The notes: generated from the sequence alone by a model not told the origin. 64,000 bases of DNA from Pinibacter sp031553495 (GCA_031553495.1 JAVBLN010000018.1:124001-188000), one strand, 5' to 3'. Positions 18,474 to 28,253 are shown, counted from the stretch's first letter. Program-made: numbers and translations.

Positions 18474-19358
18474 CTAGCCTGCCAATGCAGCGGCGCCACT
18501 TACTATTTCGGTAAGCTCGGTGGTAATGGTGGCCTGGCGGGCACGGTTGTAGCTTACTTTCAGGCTGCGCAGCAATTCGTTCGCGTTTTCGCTGGCCTTG
18601 TCCATAGCGGTCATGCGGGCGCCATGTTCAGAAGCATGAGCGTCCAGCACTGCTTTAAACAATTGCGTATTCAAAATTTGAGGAATTAGTTCCGCAATCA
18701 ATTTTTCCTTGCTGGGTTCAAATATAAAATCGGTTTTAAAGCTTTGGCTGCCGGTACTTTTTGCAAGCGGAACGGGTAAAAAGCGGCTAACCGTAAATGC
18801 CTGTATGGCAGCGTTTTTAAATTCGCTGTACACAATTTCCACCACATCAAATTCATGGTTTTTATATGCTTTCACCGCGGCTTCCGCGCACACCTGAACC
18901 GTTTCAAATGATAAGCTGTGGAAAATATCTTTATACTTATCCGATACTTTAAAGTTGTTTTTTACAAAATGTTCCCATCCCTTTTTGCCAATGCTCCAAA
19001 TGGTTACATTACCTTTTGCATGTTGGGCCGCGTATTTATCTTTAATGGTTTGCCTGGCCAGTTTTACCACATTGCTGTTATAAGCGCCGGCCAAACCGCG
19101 ATCGCTGGTAATTACAATCAGCAACACATTTTCCACAGGGCGTTCTGTAGCCAGATCGCCACCCACGGTGCCGTCAGTATTACTTAAAATATTGCTCAAC
19201 ACCTCCTGCATTTTTTTTGCATAGGGCCGCATTTGAGTAATGGCATCCTGCGCACGGCGCAGTTTTGCGGCACTTACCATTTTCATGGCTTTGGTAATTT
19301 GTTGAGAACTCTGAACAGATTTAATCCTGTTACGAACTTCTTTTAAGGCGCCTGACAT
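18474..19358 (-). CDS. atpG: F1 ATP synthase gamma subunit
   Basis: A 294-residue rotor shaft subunit of F1Fo-ATPase. The conserved N-terminus (LKEVRNRIKSVQSSQQITKAMKMVSAAKLRRAQ) and C-terminus (MDKASENANELLRSLKVSYNRARQATITTELTEIVSGAAAL) form the coiled coil of the shaft. It is notable for standing alone. No atpA or atpH lies upstream, where secA begins on the opposite strand, and no other atp gene is in the window. It has its own promoter and terminator. Confidence 0.97.
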   Translation of the reverse strand: MSGALKEVRNRIKSVQSSQQITKAMKMVSAAKLRRAQDAITQMRPYAKKMQEVLSNILSNTDGTVGGDLATERPVENVLLIVITSDRGLAGAYNSNVVKLARQTIKDKYAAQHAKGNVTIWSIGKKGWEHFVKNNFKVSDKYKDIFHSLSFETVQVCAEAAVKAYKNHEFDVVEIVYSEFKNAAIQAFTVSRFLPVPLAKSTGSQSFKTDFIFEPSKEKLIAELIPQILNTQLFKAVLDAHASEHGARMTAMDKASENANELLRSLKVSYNRARQATITTELTEIVSGAAALAG

Positions 19359-19383
19359 ATGTGTAAGTTATTCAAAATTTGCG

Positions 19384-19391
19384 CAAAGGTA
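19384..19391 (-). promoter_or_regulatory. atpG promoter -7 element
   Basis: TACCTTTG on the minus strand, an exact match to the Bacteroidota TAnnTTTG consensus, 25 bases before the atpG start codon. The -33 box is weak. Confidence 0.65.
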
Positions 19392-19532
19392 AAAGGATAA
19401 CTTAAAAGTAAAAATTCAAATTTTAAAAATCTTTCATGCTTGCGGGGTATTTTTTATCAAACGTTTAATTATAGCCATTACCGGGCATTTGTTGTAATGG
19501 AAAACCGGCGAAAGCATCAGTATATTATTTAT

Positions 19533-19601
19533 GGTACCGGCTGAGGTTTTTCATGGCATCATCGTTGCGTCGCAATCACTTCATCTGTAGTATTTCATGG
19601 C
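19533..19601 (-). repeat. DCD repeat copy 8 (type B)
   Basis: Read on the minus strand: GCCATGAAATACTACAG, then GAAGTGATTGCGACGCAACG, then ATGATGCCATGAAAAAC and GCCGGTACC. It lies between the divergent atpG and secA genes. Confidence 0.92.
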
Positions 19602-19715
19602 GGCGGTGGGTTTCATACATACGGGCCACTTGTAACCCATCACTTATCACTCATCACTCACATTGAATTTTTACTTTTTACTCTTCATTTTTACCTCAAC
19701 CCTAAGGCTTTTTCT

Positions 19716-19723
19716 TACCTTTG
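19716..19723 (+). promoter_or_regulatory. Probable secA promoter -7 element
   Basis: TACCTTTG on the + strand, an exact match to TAnnTTTG, 95 bases before the secA ATG. Confidence 0.55.
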
Positions 19724-19818
19724 CTACCCTGTCAAATTGACCTATGCAAAATTGTAGCATTGTATTTGACAACGTTTTATGTTCAAAAAATAATCTGGAA
19801 TCATTATAAACACTAAAT

Positions 19819-22800
19819 ATGCTAGGGTTCATTCAAAAACTATTCGGCGGTAATAAATCGGAAAAGGATGTAAAAATTATTCAACCGATAGTTGCCAAAA
19901 TAAACGAGTATTTCACTGCTTATCAATCACTTACAAATGATCAGCTCAGGTTTAAGACCCAGGATTTCAAACAACGTATAAAAGTACACCTTACTGCTAT
20001 AGATGAAGAAATAGCAGAATTGAACGCAAAGGCAGAAGCGCTGCCGTTTGGTGATTATGTGGGAAAAGACACTTTATACCAGGAAGTGGATAAGCTGAAA
20101 AAGAATCGTGATGAAAAGATTGAAGAAATATTAAAAGAAATTGCACCGGAAGCCTTTGCTGTTGTTAAAGAAACCGCTCGCCGTTTTAAAGAAAATCCTG
20201 AATTGGTATCAACAGCTACCGAAATGGACCGCGCCTTATCTGTAAAACGGGAAAACGTTAGAATAGAAGACGATAAGGCAATTTTTAAAAATACCTGGAC
20301 GGCTGCCGGTGGCGTTATTACCTGGAATATGGTGCACTATGATGTGCAACTTATTGGTGGTACTGTTTTGCATCAGGGTAAAATTGCGGAAATGGCAACC
20401 GGTGAAGGTAAAACGCTGGTATCTACCTTGCCCGCTTATCTGAATGCATTGCCTGGTGAAGGTGTACACATCGTAACGGTGAATGATTACCTGGCTCGTC
20501 GTGATAGCGAGTGGAACGGGCCTATTTTTGAATGGCTCGGCTTGTCGGTTGATTGTATTGATAAGCACCAGCCCAACAGCGAAGACAGAAGAAAAGCATA
20601 CCAGGCTGATATTACATACGGCACCAACAATGAATTTGGCTTTGACTACCTGCGTGATAATATGGTGCACAGTCCGGATGAAATGGTGCAACGCAAGCAT
20701 CACTTCGCAATGGTGGATGAAGTGGATAGCGTTTTAATTGATGATGCCCGTACACCATTGATCATTTCCGGTCCTATTCCAAAAGGAGATGACCAGCAAT
20801 ACCACATTTTAAAGCCGCGTGTGCAACAGTTGGTGGAAGCGCAAAGACAAGTGGTGAACAAATATTTGATTGAAGCAAAAAAGAAAATCGGCGAAGGAAA
20901 TGATGATCCAAAAGATGGCGGATTAGCTTTAATACGTGCGTTCCGCGGATTACCGAAAAACAACGCTTTGATCAAATTTTTGAGTGAGCCTGGTATAAGA
21001 GTGAAATTGCAGAAATCGGAAAATTATTACCTGGCAGATCAACAAAAAGAAATGCCGAAGGTTGATGAAGGCTTGTATTTTCATATTGACGAAAAAAATA
21101 ATTCGGTTGATCTGACAGATAAGGGAATTCAAATGATTACCAAATCCGGTGAAGATCCTGAATTCTTTATACTGCCCGACATTAGTGTTAAACTTGCCGA
21201 AATTGAACAGGAGAATATTTCTGCGGATGATAAGCTAATTAAAAAAGAAACGTTGCTAAGCGACTATTCTACAAAAGCGGATCGCATACACTCAGTGCAG
21301 CAATTGCTGAAAGCTTACACGCTGTTTGAAAAAGATGTGGAATATGTGGTAATAGAAGAACAGGTAAAAATTGTAGATGAGCAAACCGGCCGTATTATGG
21401 AAGGCCGTCGCTATAGCGATGGTTTGCACCAGGCCATTGAAGCAAAAGAAAATGTGAAGATTGAAGCGGCTACGCAAACTTATGCCACCATTACACTTCA
21501 AAACTATTTCCGTATGTATCACAAACTGGCAGGTATGACCGGTACTGCAGAAACAGAAGCTGCGGAACTTTGGGATATTTACAAACTGGATGTGGTAACT
21601 ATTCCTACTAATGTATCTATAATCAGACAAGACCAGCAGGATCTAGTTTATAAAACAAAAAGAGAAAAATACTCCGCGGTAATCGACGAGATTGAAAAGT
21701 TACGCAATGCGGGACGCCCTATACTGGTAGGAACTACATCTGTGGAAGTGAGTGAATTGCTGAGCCGCATGTTGCAGGTAAAGAAAATTCCGCATAATGT
21801 GTTAAACGCAAAACAACACGCCAGGGAAGCACAGGTGGTAGCGGAAGCGGGTCTTGCAGGAGCGGTTACCATTGCTACCAACATGGCGGGTCGCGGTACG
21901 GATATTAAGCTGGGGCCTGGCGTGAAAGATGCAGGCGGTTTGGCCATTATTGGTACTGAGCGTCATGAAAGCCGCCGTGTGGACAGGCAGTTGCGCGGAC
22001 GTTCCGGACGCCAGGGCGATCCCGGAAGCACGCAGTTCTATGTATCACTGGAAGATGACCTGATGCGTATGTTTGGCAGTGAGCGTATTGCTAAGCTAAT
22101 GGATAAAATGGGCTACAAAGAAGGTGAAGTGATTCAGCATAGTATGATCACTAAATCAATAGAAAGAGCTCAGAAGAAAGTAGAAGAAAACAACTTCGGT
22201 ATTCGTAAGCGCCTGCTGGAGTATGATGATGTAATGAACAAGCAAAGAAATGTGGTTTATCAAAAACGTAATCACGCTTTGTTTGGAGAAAGGCTGGCGC
22301 TTGATCTTGATAATGCTTTTTATACTGTGTCTGAAGGCCTTGTTGCTTCCTTTAAGGAGCAGGAAGATTATGAAGGATTTAAGCTGGCAGCTATTGTAAA
22401 CTTTGGTATAGAAACTACCATTACCTCAAAAGAGTTAAAAGAAGCGAACCTTCTGGAGCTTTCAGAAAAATTATATAAAGAAGCATCGGGGAATTATCAG
22501 CGTAAGTTGGAAAATATTTGTCAGCAGGCTGTACCGGTATTCCAAAATATAAAACATACACAAGGTGATCATATAGAAAATGTGGTGGTACCGTTTAGTG
22601 ATGGAAGAAAAGGTGTGAATGTGCTTGCTAATATGCAAAAAACACTGGAATCAAGCGGTCGTGAACTTACCAATTCTTTGGAAAGAACGATTACGCTTGT
22701 GTTGATAGATGATTCGTGGAAAGAGCATTTACGTGGAATGGATGACTTAAAGCAAAGTGTGCAGACGGCATATCTTGAACAGAAAGATCCGTTGGTTATT

Positions 22801-23145
22801 TATAAAGTGGAAGCTTTTGAACTGTTTAGAAATATGGACAGTGAAGTAAATAAAAACATTGTTTCTTTCTTGTGCCATAGTGCGATTCCTGTAGAGCAAC
22901 AACAGCCTGGACGCATACGTGAAGGCAGAGAAGAGAAAACAGATATGAGTCGCCTGCGGGCCAATAAAGAAGCGGTTGATGAAGCGGGATCTGATTATGC
23001 TGCAAATGAAAATGATTATTATGATCCTTCAGGCGCTGCCGTAAAACATGAGCCTATACGTGTAGGACCGAAGATCGGAAGAAACGATCCATGTCCTTGC
23101 GGAAGTGGTAAAAAGTATAAACAGTGTCATGGAAAGGAAGCGTAG
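19819..23145 (+). CDS. secA: Preprotein translocase ATPase SecA
   Basis: A 1108-residue motor that drives unfolded preproteins through SecYEG. Walker A (ATGEGKT) is near residue 195, the Walker B-type block VDEVDSVLIDDARTP near 300, and the helicase motif GRGTDIKLG and RQLRGRSGRQGDPGS in the second nucleotide-binding domain. The C-terminal tail carries the zinc site CPCGSGKKYKQCH (Cys1092, Cys1094, Cys1103, His1104) that binds SecB or ribosomes. The length is typical of Bacteroidota, which carry an insert in the first ATPase domain. It is a single gene with its own promoter and terminator. Confidence 0.98.
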   Translation: MLGFIQKLFGGNKSEKDVKIIQPIVAKINEYFTAYQSLTNDQLRFKTQDFKQRIKVHLTAIDEEIAELNAKAEALPFGDYVGKDTLYQEVDKLKKNRDEKIEEILKEIAPEAFAVVKETARRFKENPELVSTATEMDRALSVKRENVRIEDDKAIFKNTWTAAGGVITWNMVHYDVQLIGGTVLHQGKIAEMATGEGKTLVSTLPAYLNALPGEGVHIVTVNDYLARRDSEWNGPIFEWLGLSVDCIDKHQPNSEDRRKAYQADITYGTNNEFGFDYLRDNMVHSPDEMVQRKHHFAMVDEVDSVLIDDARTPLIISGPIPKGDDQQYHILKPRVQQLVEAQRQVVNKYLIEAKKKIGEGNDDPKDGGLALIRAFRGLPKNNALIKFLSEPGIRVKLQKSENYYLADQQKEMPKVDEGLYFHIDEKNNSVDLTDKGIQMITKSGEDPEFFILPDISVKLAEIEQENISADDKLIKKETLLSDYSTKADRIHSVQQLLKAYTLFEKDVEYVVIEEQVKIVDEQTGRIMEGRRYSDGLHQAIEAKENVKIEAATQTYATITLQNYFRMYHKLAGMTGTAETEAAELWDIYKLDVVTIPTNVSIIRQDQQDLVYKTKREKYSAVIDEIEKLRNAGRPILVGTTSVEVSELLSRMLQVKKIPHNVLNAKQHAREAQVVAEAGLAGAVTIATNMAGRGTDIKLGPGVKDAGGLAIIGTERHESRRVDRQLRGRSGRQGDPGSTQFYVSLEDDLMRMFGSERIAKLMDKMGYKEGEVIQHSMITKSIERAQKKVEENNFGIRKRLLEYDDVMNKQRNVVYQKRNHALFGERLALDLDNAFYTVSEGLVASFKEQEDYEGFKLAAIVNFGIETTITSKELKEANLLELSEKLYKEASGNYQRKLENICQQAVPVFQNIKHTQGDHIENVVVPFSDGRKGVNVLANMQKTLESSGRELTNSLERTITLVLIDDSWKEHLRGMDDLKQSVQTAYLEQKDPLVIYKVEAFELFRNMDSEVNKNIVSFLCHSAIPVEQQQPGRIREGREEKTDMSRLRANKEAVDEAGSDYAANENDYYDPSGAAVKHEPIRVGPKIGRNDPCPCGSGKKYKQCHGKEA

Positions 23146-23245
23146 GAAATTTAAAAATGAGCTAATTTGAAAATTTGAAAATGCATTGCGCGAACTTTTC
23201 CTTTATGTATTGAATAAGCTGAATAATGTGGAAATGTATTATGAA

Positions 23246-23282
23246 TGTGTCCTACACCTCGCAGGTGTAGGACACATTTTTT
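23246..23282 (+). terminator. Strong terminator after secA
   Basis: A perfect 14-bp stem, TGTGTCCTACACCT / AGGTGTAGGACACA, with a three-base loop and a T-run. Its inner part (TCCTACACCT) matches the palindromes at 38.8 and 56.55 kb. Confidence 0.85.
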
Positions 23283-23327
23283 ATAACATCTAAGAATAAC
23301 CGAAGATAACCCGATTATAAACCAACA

Positions 23328-23399
23328 GCTTAATAGTAGCACAACAGATGAACGGACTGCGACGCAACGATGCTGAATAGAATTACAAATGCCGGGTAC
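23328..23399 (+). repeat. DCD repeat copy 9 (arms swapped)
   Basis: GCTTAATAGTAGCACAACAG comes first, then GAACGGACTGCGACGCAACG, then GCTGAATAGAATTACAAATG. The arm normally on the right is on the left here. Confidence 0.88.
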
Positions 23400-23474
23400 A
23401 AAAAAAATGCGAAAGGTAAGGATCATGTTTTTCCATTTTAAGAACAGTATATATTTGTACACTTAAACAATGCC

Positions 23475-24019
23475 ATGTCGAAAAAAGAATTTCAGGTTTT
23501 AGTTGCAGAGCAAAAAATACTGAACAAAATTTATGCAATACGAGGGGAGAAAGTAATGTTGGACGAAGATCTTGCAGCAATGTATGGAGTGGAAACAAAA
23601 CGATTGAATGAACAGGTTAAACGCACATAAAAAGATTTCCGAGAGACTTTATGTTTGCATTAACCGAAAAGGAATATGAAAACTTGAAGTCGCAAAATGC
23701 GACATCAAGTTGGGGTGGAAGAAGAAAATTGCCCAGTGTCTTTACTGAACAAGGTGTCGCCATGCTGTCAAGTGTTTTAAACAGCGATACAGCCATAGAG
23801 GTAAATATCCGCATTATAAGAGTGTTTACCAAGCTTCGTGAATATACTCTAACTCATAAAGAAATATTAGTACAACTTGCCAAACTGGAAAGGGAAGTAA
23901 AAGGCAATAGCAAAGACATTGAAAATATTTTTATGGTATTGAAGGAGTTGATTGAAAAACAAAATAAGCCTTCACCTAGAAGAAGGATCGGATTTATTAG
24001 AGATAAAGACGATGAGTGA
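23475..24019 (+). pseudogene. Frameshifted ORF6N-domain DNA-binding protein gene
   Basis: The N-terminal part (ILNKIYAIRGEKVMLDEDLA...MYGVETKRLNEQVKR) and the C-terminal part (RFPRDFMFALTEKEYENLK...SSWGGRRKLPSVFTEQGVAMLSSVL) are both classic ORF6N-family sequence but lie in different frames. The break is at about 23624. Restoring a single A there (CGC-AAC-ATA-AAA) gives VKRNIKRFPRDF and one reading frame of about 180 residues. As it stands the first frame stops at TAA 23628. ORF6N domains occur in phage antirepressors and chromosomal relatives. The C-terminal part after residue 120 is a coiled coil. A sequencing error is an alternative explanation. Confidence 0.82.
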
Positions 24020-24118
24020 TTACTATGAATTTACAGGTTTAAAATCCATTCACAATTAATCTTCCGGCACTGTTGATGCCGGAAATAAGCTGCTTCAATA
24101 ATTCAATTATTCATCCAC

Positions 24119-25522
24119 TTACTCCAGTCCCACTTCATAATGCATTTCAGGAATTTCCACATCAGTAAATCCTTTTCTTAACAAGCGTTGCTTGAATTGT
24201 TGTTGTACTTCATATTCGCCATGCACCACAAACATTTTTTTTACTTCCTTCGGATTTTGGCATGCAAGAAATTGAGAAAGGTCTTCATAATCGCCATGAG
24301 CGCTCATGCTTTTTACCAAACCAATTTCAGCATGTACTTCGTGCGGCACGCCATAAATGGATACTTCTTTTTTTCCTGACAATAACCGGCCACCAAGGGA
24401 ATTAGGCTCGCAGTAACCTGTAAACAAAATGGTGTTGCGACTGTTCTCAATATTGTTACTAATGTGGTGTTTCACTCTTCCCGCATCTGCCATGCCACTT
24501 GCAGAAATAATAACGCAGGGTTCCTTTTTAAAATTCAGCAGCTTCGACTGATCAACCGTTTTTATATACTTCAGTCCTTTAAAAAGGAATGGATCTCTGT
24601 CGCTTTTTAAGATCTCGTGAATTGTTTTATTGAAATACTGAGAATATTTTTTTACCAGTTCTGTAGCTTCTATACTTAACGGGCTGTCAACATAATATTC
24701 AAGATCAGGAAGTCTTCTTTCCAGTTCCAGTTGGTTGAGATAATACAGTATTTCCTGTGTACGCCCCACGCTAAATGCCGGCACTATCAATTTTCCTTTT
24801 TTTTGCAAACAGGTTCTTTCAATCCAATGCAGCATTTGATCAGGAGTGGTCATATGCATGTCGTGCAAACTATTGCCGTATGTGGATTCTATAATTATAT
24901 AGTCTGCCTGTTCAAAGGTTTCGGGTGAGCGTAATATGGCATCACGATATCTGCCCACATCGCCACTAAAAGTCAATTTTATGGTTTTCCCATTTTCTTT
25001 AATGCGAAGATGAACGGAAGCACTTCCAATAATATGACCGGCATCTGTGTACATCACTTCAATGTTTTCATCAATGCGATACCATTGGTGATATTCAATT
25101 TCATGAAATCGTGAAAAAGATCTTTTCGCATCTTCTACAGTGTATAGCGGTTGCAGGTATGGAGTACCTTGCGATGCACGCACTTTGTTTGAATATTTAA
25201 TATCATCTTCCTGAATTTCTGCAGAATCAAGCAGCAGCACATTGCAAAGCTCGCGAGTGGCGGGTGTACAAAATATTTTTCCTTCAAAACCATCTTTCAC
25301 AACTTTAGGTATCAGTCCGCTATGGTCAATATGGGCGTGCGAAAGAATGATATGCGTTACTTCCGTTGGGTCAAATCCCCAACTTCGGTTAAGCGTATCC
25401 GTTTGTGCTCCCATACCCTGGAACATACCGCAATCAAGCAAATATTTTTTCCCGTTCCTAAGCGTAAGCAAATGCTTTGAGCCTGTAACTGTTCTTGCTG
25501 CGCCATGAAATGATATTTTCAT
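24119..25522 (-). CDS. Metallo-beta-lactamase-fold beta-CASP ribonuclease-like protein
   Basis: A 467-residue nuclease of the MBL/beta-CASP/RMMBL type, probably acting on RNA in the cytoplasm. The metal motif SHAHIDHSG gives His62, His64, Asp66 and His67. Further motifs are DAGHIIGSASV, FSGDVGR, the beta-CASP block with VPAFSVGRTQEI, ISASGMADAGRVKHH, and the C-terminal SAHGDYEDL and VHGE motifs. The length fits the family (about 450-470). It stands alone, with a possible promoter at 25544-25551. Whether it is an endo- or exonuclease cannot be told. Confidence 0.93.
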   Translation of the reverse strand: MKISFHGAARTVTGSKHLLTLRNGKKYLLDCGMFQGMGAQTDTLNRSWGFDPTEVTHIILSHAHIDHSGLIPKVVKDGFEGKIFCTPATRELCNVLLLDSAEIQEDDIKYSNKVRASQGTPYLQPLYTVEDAKRSFSRFHEIEYHQWYRIDENIEVMYTDAGHIIGSASVHLRIKENGKTIKLTFSGDVGRYRDAILRSPETFEQADYIIIESTYGNSLHDMHMTTPDQMLHWIERTCLQKKGKLIVPAFSVGRTQEILYYLNQLELERRLPDLEYYVDSPLSIEATELVKKYSQYFNKTIHEILKSDRDPFLFKGLKYIKTVDQSKLLNFKKEPCVIISASGMADAGRVKHHISNNIENSRNTILFTGYCEPNSLGGRLLSGKKEVSIYGVPHEVHAEIGLVKSMSAHGDYEDLSQFLACQNPKEVKKMFVVHGEYEVQQQFKQRLLRKGFTDVEIPEMHYEVGLE

Positions 25523-25543
25523 ATGAAACTATTTGTATTAAAT

Positions 25544-25551
25544 CAAATGTA
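25544..25551 (-). promoter_or_regulatory. Possible promoter -7 element of the beta-CASP gene
   Basis: TACATTTG on the minus strand fits TAnnTTTG, 22 bases before the start codon. No convincing -33 box. Confidence 0.4.
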
Positions 25552-25606
25552 ATAATTGTAAACTCTTTACGAATAAAATGGCTACATCCTGAATATTTTG
25601 CAATGT

Positions 25607-26095
25607 CTAATATTGCGACGGATCCAGCGCTCTTACATTCCAGTTAGTAAGGAAACTCCAAATTCTCTCTTTATTGTAATTTTTCCCCTGTTCCAGATAT
25701 TCGGAATCCTGGATATGCAGCCTTTCGCCATTTCCATCAAGTATCACAAACACAGGAAATCCAAATCGTTGAGGGTAACCAAGCTTTTTCAGTAGATCAT
25801 TGTTTTTATTTTCTTTACTGTAGTTTAAATGATATACTACATAATCCGCTTTCACAAGCGAATCGATTTGAGGATCGGTGGTAATAAATTTATGAAACCT
25901 TGCACACCAAATACACCAGTTTCCTCCAATTTGCACCAGCACGTGCTTACGTTCATCATGCGCTTGTTTTATGGCTTTATTTAGTTCTACACTTGCATTT
26001 TCGTAAGGTTTGTACACTTTAAATGTTGAATCCTGGGCATTAGCAAAACCAACTTTAAATATAATAACAACAAGTATGATCGCAATTTTTTTCAT
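25607..26095 (-). CDS. Periplasmic thioredoxin-like protein
   Basis: A 162-residue exported protein with a signal peptide (cleavage near FANAQ, residue 21). The thioredoxin-fold active site reads GGNWCIWCARFH, with Cys61 and Cys64 and a WC start. The cis-proline loop is GFPVFV. It resembles the DUF255/SoxW-like thioredoxins that reduce or relay disulfides in the periplasm. DsbD-type proteins encoded at 57.7-60.2 kb could supply its electrons, which is inference only. It stands alone. Confidence 0.87.
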   Translation of the reverse strand: MKKIAIILVVIIFKVGFANAQDSTFKVYKPYENASVELNKAIKQAHDERKHVLVQIGGNWCIWCARFHKFITTDPQIDSLVKADYVVYHLNYSKENKNNDLLKKLGYPQRFGFPVFVILDGNGERLHIQDSEYLEQGKNYNKERIWSFLTNWNVRALDPSQY

Positions 26096-26196
26096 GTAAT
26101 ATTAGTGTTGTATGTAAACATTTGTTTTCAATGGAAGGGATGAGCAGGGTAAAAACTGCATTTCATTGTTCATCTAATAATCATTTTTATTTTTAT

Positions 26197-26277
26197 GAGC
26201 CGGGCGGTATTGCTACTATTAAGCGGCCGTTGCGTCGCACTCTTCAACTTTTTGTTCAATATTGGGCAATGCCGGTA
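26197..26277 (-). repeat. DCD repeat copy 10 (A left arm, diverged right arm)
   Basis: GCGGTATTGCTACTATTAAG, then CCGTTGCGTCGCACTC, then TTGTTCAATATTGGGC. The right arm is only loosely of type A. Confidence 0.8.
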
Positions 26278-26307
26278 CAGGCATACAAAATAATACATTT
26301 GACAGTA

Positions 26308-27909
26308 TTATTGTTTGTCAATTTCCACCACACAGGCAACTACCTGGTTTTCTGTTGCAGGTACAGAAAAACTGATATTGCCTTTCGATGAAGTTTGAAA
26401 TCTTGCATTTTGTACCAAAGCGCCGCCCAACGCTTTTGTTAACCTGCTATTATAATCCTGTCCCGGATTTTGACTAATGGTGGAATTTACCTGGTTCCAG
26501 TTGAGTTCTTTTTTGCTTACCACCACAGCCATTATATCTTTTGTGCCCACATTATCTGGCTGCATGCTTTTATCTTTCGGAAACAGGCGGTATCCTGCAA
26601 TGCCGCAAAATGGCGAGTATTTCGTTTTTGTGGGGTCGTCTGTGCGCGGATAAGGAAATAGCGTATATGAAGTGCCGTTAGTCTCTTTGCCAAAAACATA
26701 CACATAGCATTCATTGTTGTTTTTCACCTCCATTTTAAAGCGTGTTTCAGCTTTCTTTAATGGAGTTACAGTTTCGAAAACATTGCCACCATTTAATTTT
26801 AGAGGAATATATCTTTTCGCGATGGTACGTTTTTGGTTATTGTCATATGCCACTTCCACCAGTCCTACTTCGCAGGTTAATGGTTCATTAGCTGCGGCTC
26901 CCACTTTTTGCATGGGTTCCAATCCATATGCTTCGCGAACAAAATATTTGAAATCGCCATAGCGTACCCAAGCAAATCCGTTGTTTCCCCATTCCGGGCC
27001 CCAACTGTTCATTATTAAAAAAGCGCCTCCGTATTTTTTGTCATCATAGCCTACGGCACATTGCGCATGGCCGCCAAAGCCCATCATTTGCTGGTCGCCC
27101 GGAGCCGGTGTCCACAAATCTTTTCCTCTCATTTCCTGCATGTAGCTTTGTCCCACCATCATGCCTATTACAACCGGGGCGCCCTGCGCGAGATTTTCTT
27201 TTATTGCACGAAGGTCTATTGCGTCATTTCTGTCGCCCAGCGAAAGGCGGTTGAAACCTCTCATTTTAAATTGCGAAGCATTCTGCATTTGTTGTTGCGT
27301 TGGCTGCCGGGTACAATCCTGGTCGGTATAAGGAAACTGGTCGTAAGGTACCAATCCTCTTTTTGTCATAAACTCCATTGCCCTGATAATATATGAGCCT
27401 TCGCAATTATCAAGACCTATTTGATTGTATAAAAACGCCGGACTGAATTTTACCGCATTTCCCGATGCTCCTGTTCTGGCCGATTCCAAAATACTTCTTG
27501 CCGCATATGCGCTGCTCCATGCTACGCAACTTCCCTGTTTGCCTTGGTCGCCTACTTCGGGTGCGTACTTTTGTAAATTAGCACTTTCCGGCAAAGGGTT
27601 TTTACTGTCATCATCTGCCAGTGGTTCGTAAATGTTGGCTTTTTCAAATTGTTTCGGATCAAGAAAGCCGCCTGTGGAAAGACCGCTCGCAAGCTGGGTG
27701 AGAGCACCGCAGCCACTGCCTCTTCCCAGCAGAAAATAACCGGCTACCAATATGATAAGAAGCAAAAAAATGCGCTTGCCTCGAAACAGGCTTAATAATA
27801 AGGGAAGCAGTGAGATCAAACCTCCGCCACTAAAACCGCCACCTCTTCCACCGCTACTATTATCATTAAACTGTTCTTCGGGCTGATCATCTGTCATTCG
27901 GATTGGCAT
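26308..27909 (-). CDS. Membrane-anchored papain-type (C1) cysteine protease
   Basis: A 533-residue protein. Residues 1-45 are Gly/Ser-rich and cytoplasmic, and a single membrane helix at about 46-62 places the rest outside the inner membrane. The protease domain, about 110-330, has the full papain set: Gln122 and Cys128 in GDQGKQGSCVAWS, His281 in GGHAQ, and Asn301 in MNSWGPEWG. After it, residues about 340-533 form a beta-rich domain (YVYVFGKETNGTSYTLFPYP) like the DUF4384 domains often fused to such proteases. No prodomain is obvious. The substrate is unknown. The second Met (residue 5) is an alternative start. It stands alone. Confidence 0.9.
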   Translation of the reverse strand: MPIRMTDDQPEEQFNDNSSGGRGGGFSGGGLISLLPLLLSLFRGKRIFLLLIILVAGYFLLGRGSGCGALTQLASGLSTGGFLDPKQFEKANIYEPLADDDSKNPLPESANLQKYAPEVGDQGKQGSCVAWSSAYAARSILESARTGASGNAVKFSPAFLYNQIGLDNCEGSYIIRAMEFMTKRGLVPYDQFPYTDQDCTRQPTQQQMQNASQFKMRGFNRLSLGDRNDAIDLRAIKENLAQGAPVVIGMMVGQSYMQEMRGKDLWTPAPGDQQMMGFGGHAQCAVGYDDKKYGGAFLIMNSWGPEWGNNGFAWVRYGDFKYFVREAYGLEPMQKVGAAANEPLTCEVGLVEVAYDNNQKRTIAKRYIPLKLNGGNVFETVTPLKKAETRFKMEVKNNNECYVYVFGKETNGTSYTLFPYPRTDDPTKTKYSPFCGIAGYRLFPKDKSMQPDNVGTKDIMAVVVSKKELNWNQVNSTISQNPGQDYNSRLTKALGGALVQNARFQTSSKGNISFSVPATENQVVACVVEIDKQ

Positions 27910-28146
27910 AACAATATTATTTTGTAAAAAATCAAGTGTAGAAATTAAGTTGTTATTTAAAACACTTTAGTTGCAATTTGAGTTTAAAAATATAAAAGTT
28001 GTTTAGCTTGATGTTATTTATTAAGCCAAAAAATTAACCACTTCCGATGCATAGTGTTCTGTTTCAGTTTTTTGGGAGAGGGCTTTACAAGAAACCATTT
28101 TTATTGGAAACTTTGAATTAGAATGTGGCATCTATTTTTCTGAATT

Positions 28147-28217
28147 GATGAATAGCATTACTACAGTTGAAGAGTGCGACGCAACCGGAGCTTAATCAGG
28201 GCTCAACTGCCGGGTAC
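28147..28217 (+). repeat. DCD repeat copy 11 (A/C chimera)
   Basis: GATGAATAGCATTACTACAG, then GAAGAGTGCGACGCAACCGG, then CTTAATCAGGGCTCAACTGC. The left arm is type A and the right arm type C. Confidence 0.9.
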
Positions 28218-28253
28218 ATAAATAAAAATTTCAAAATTCATACTGCTTAAAAA

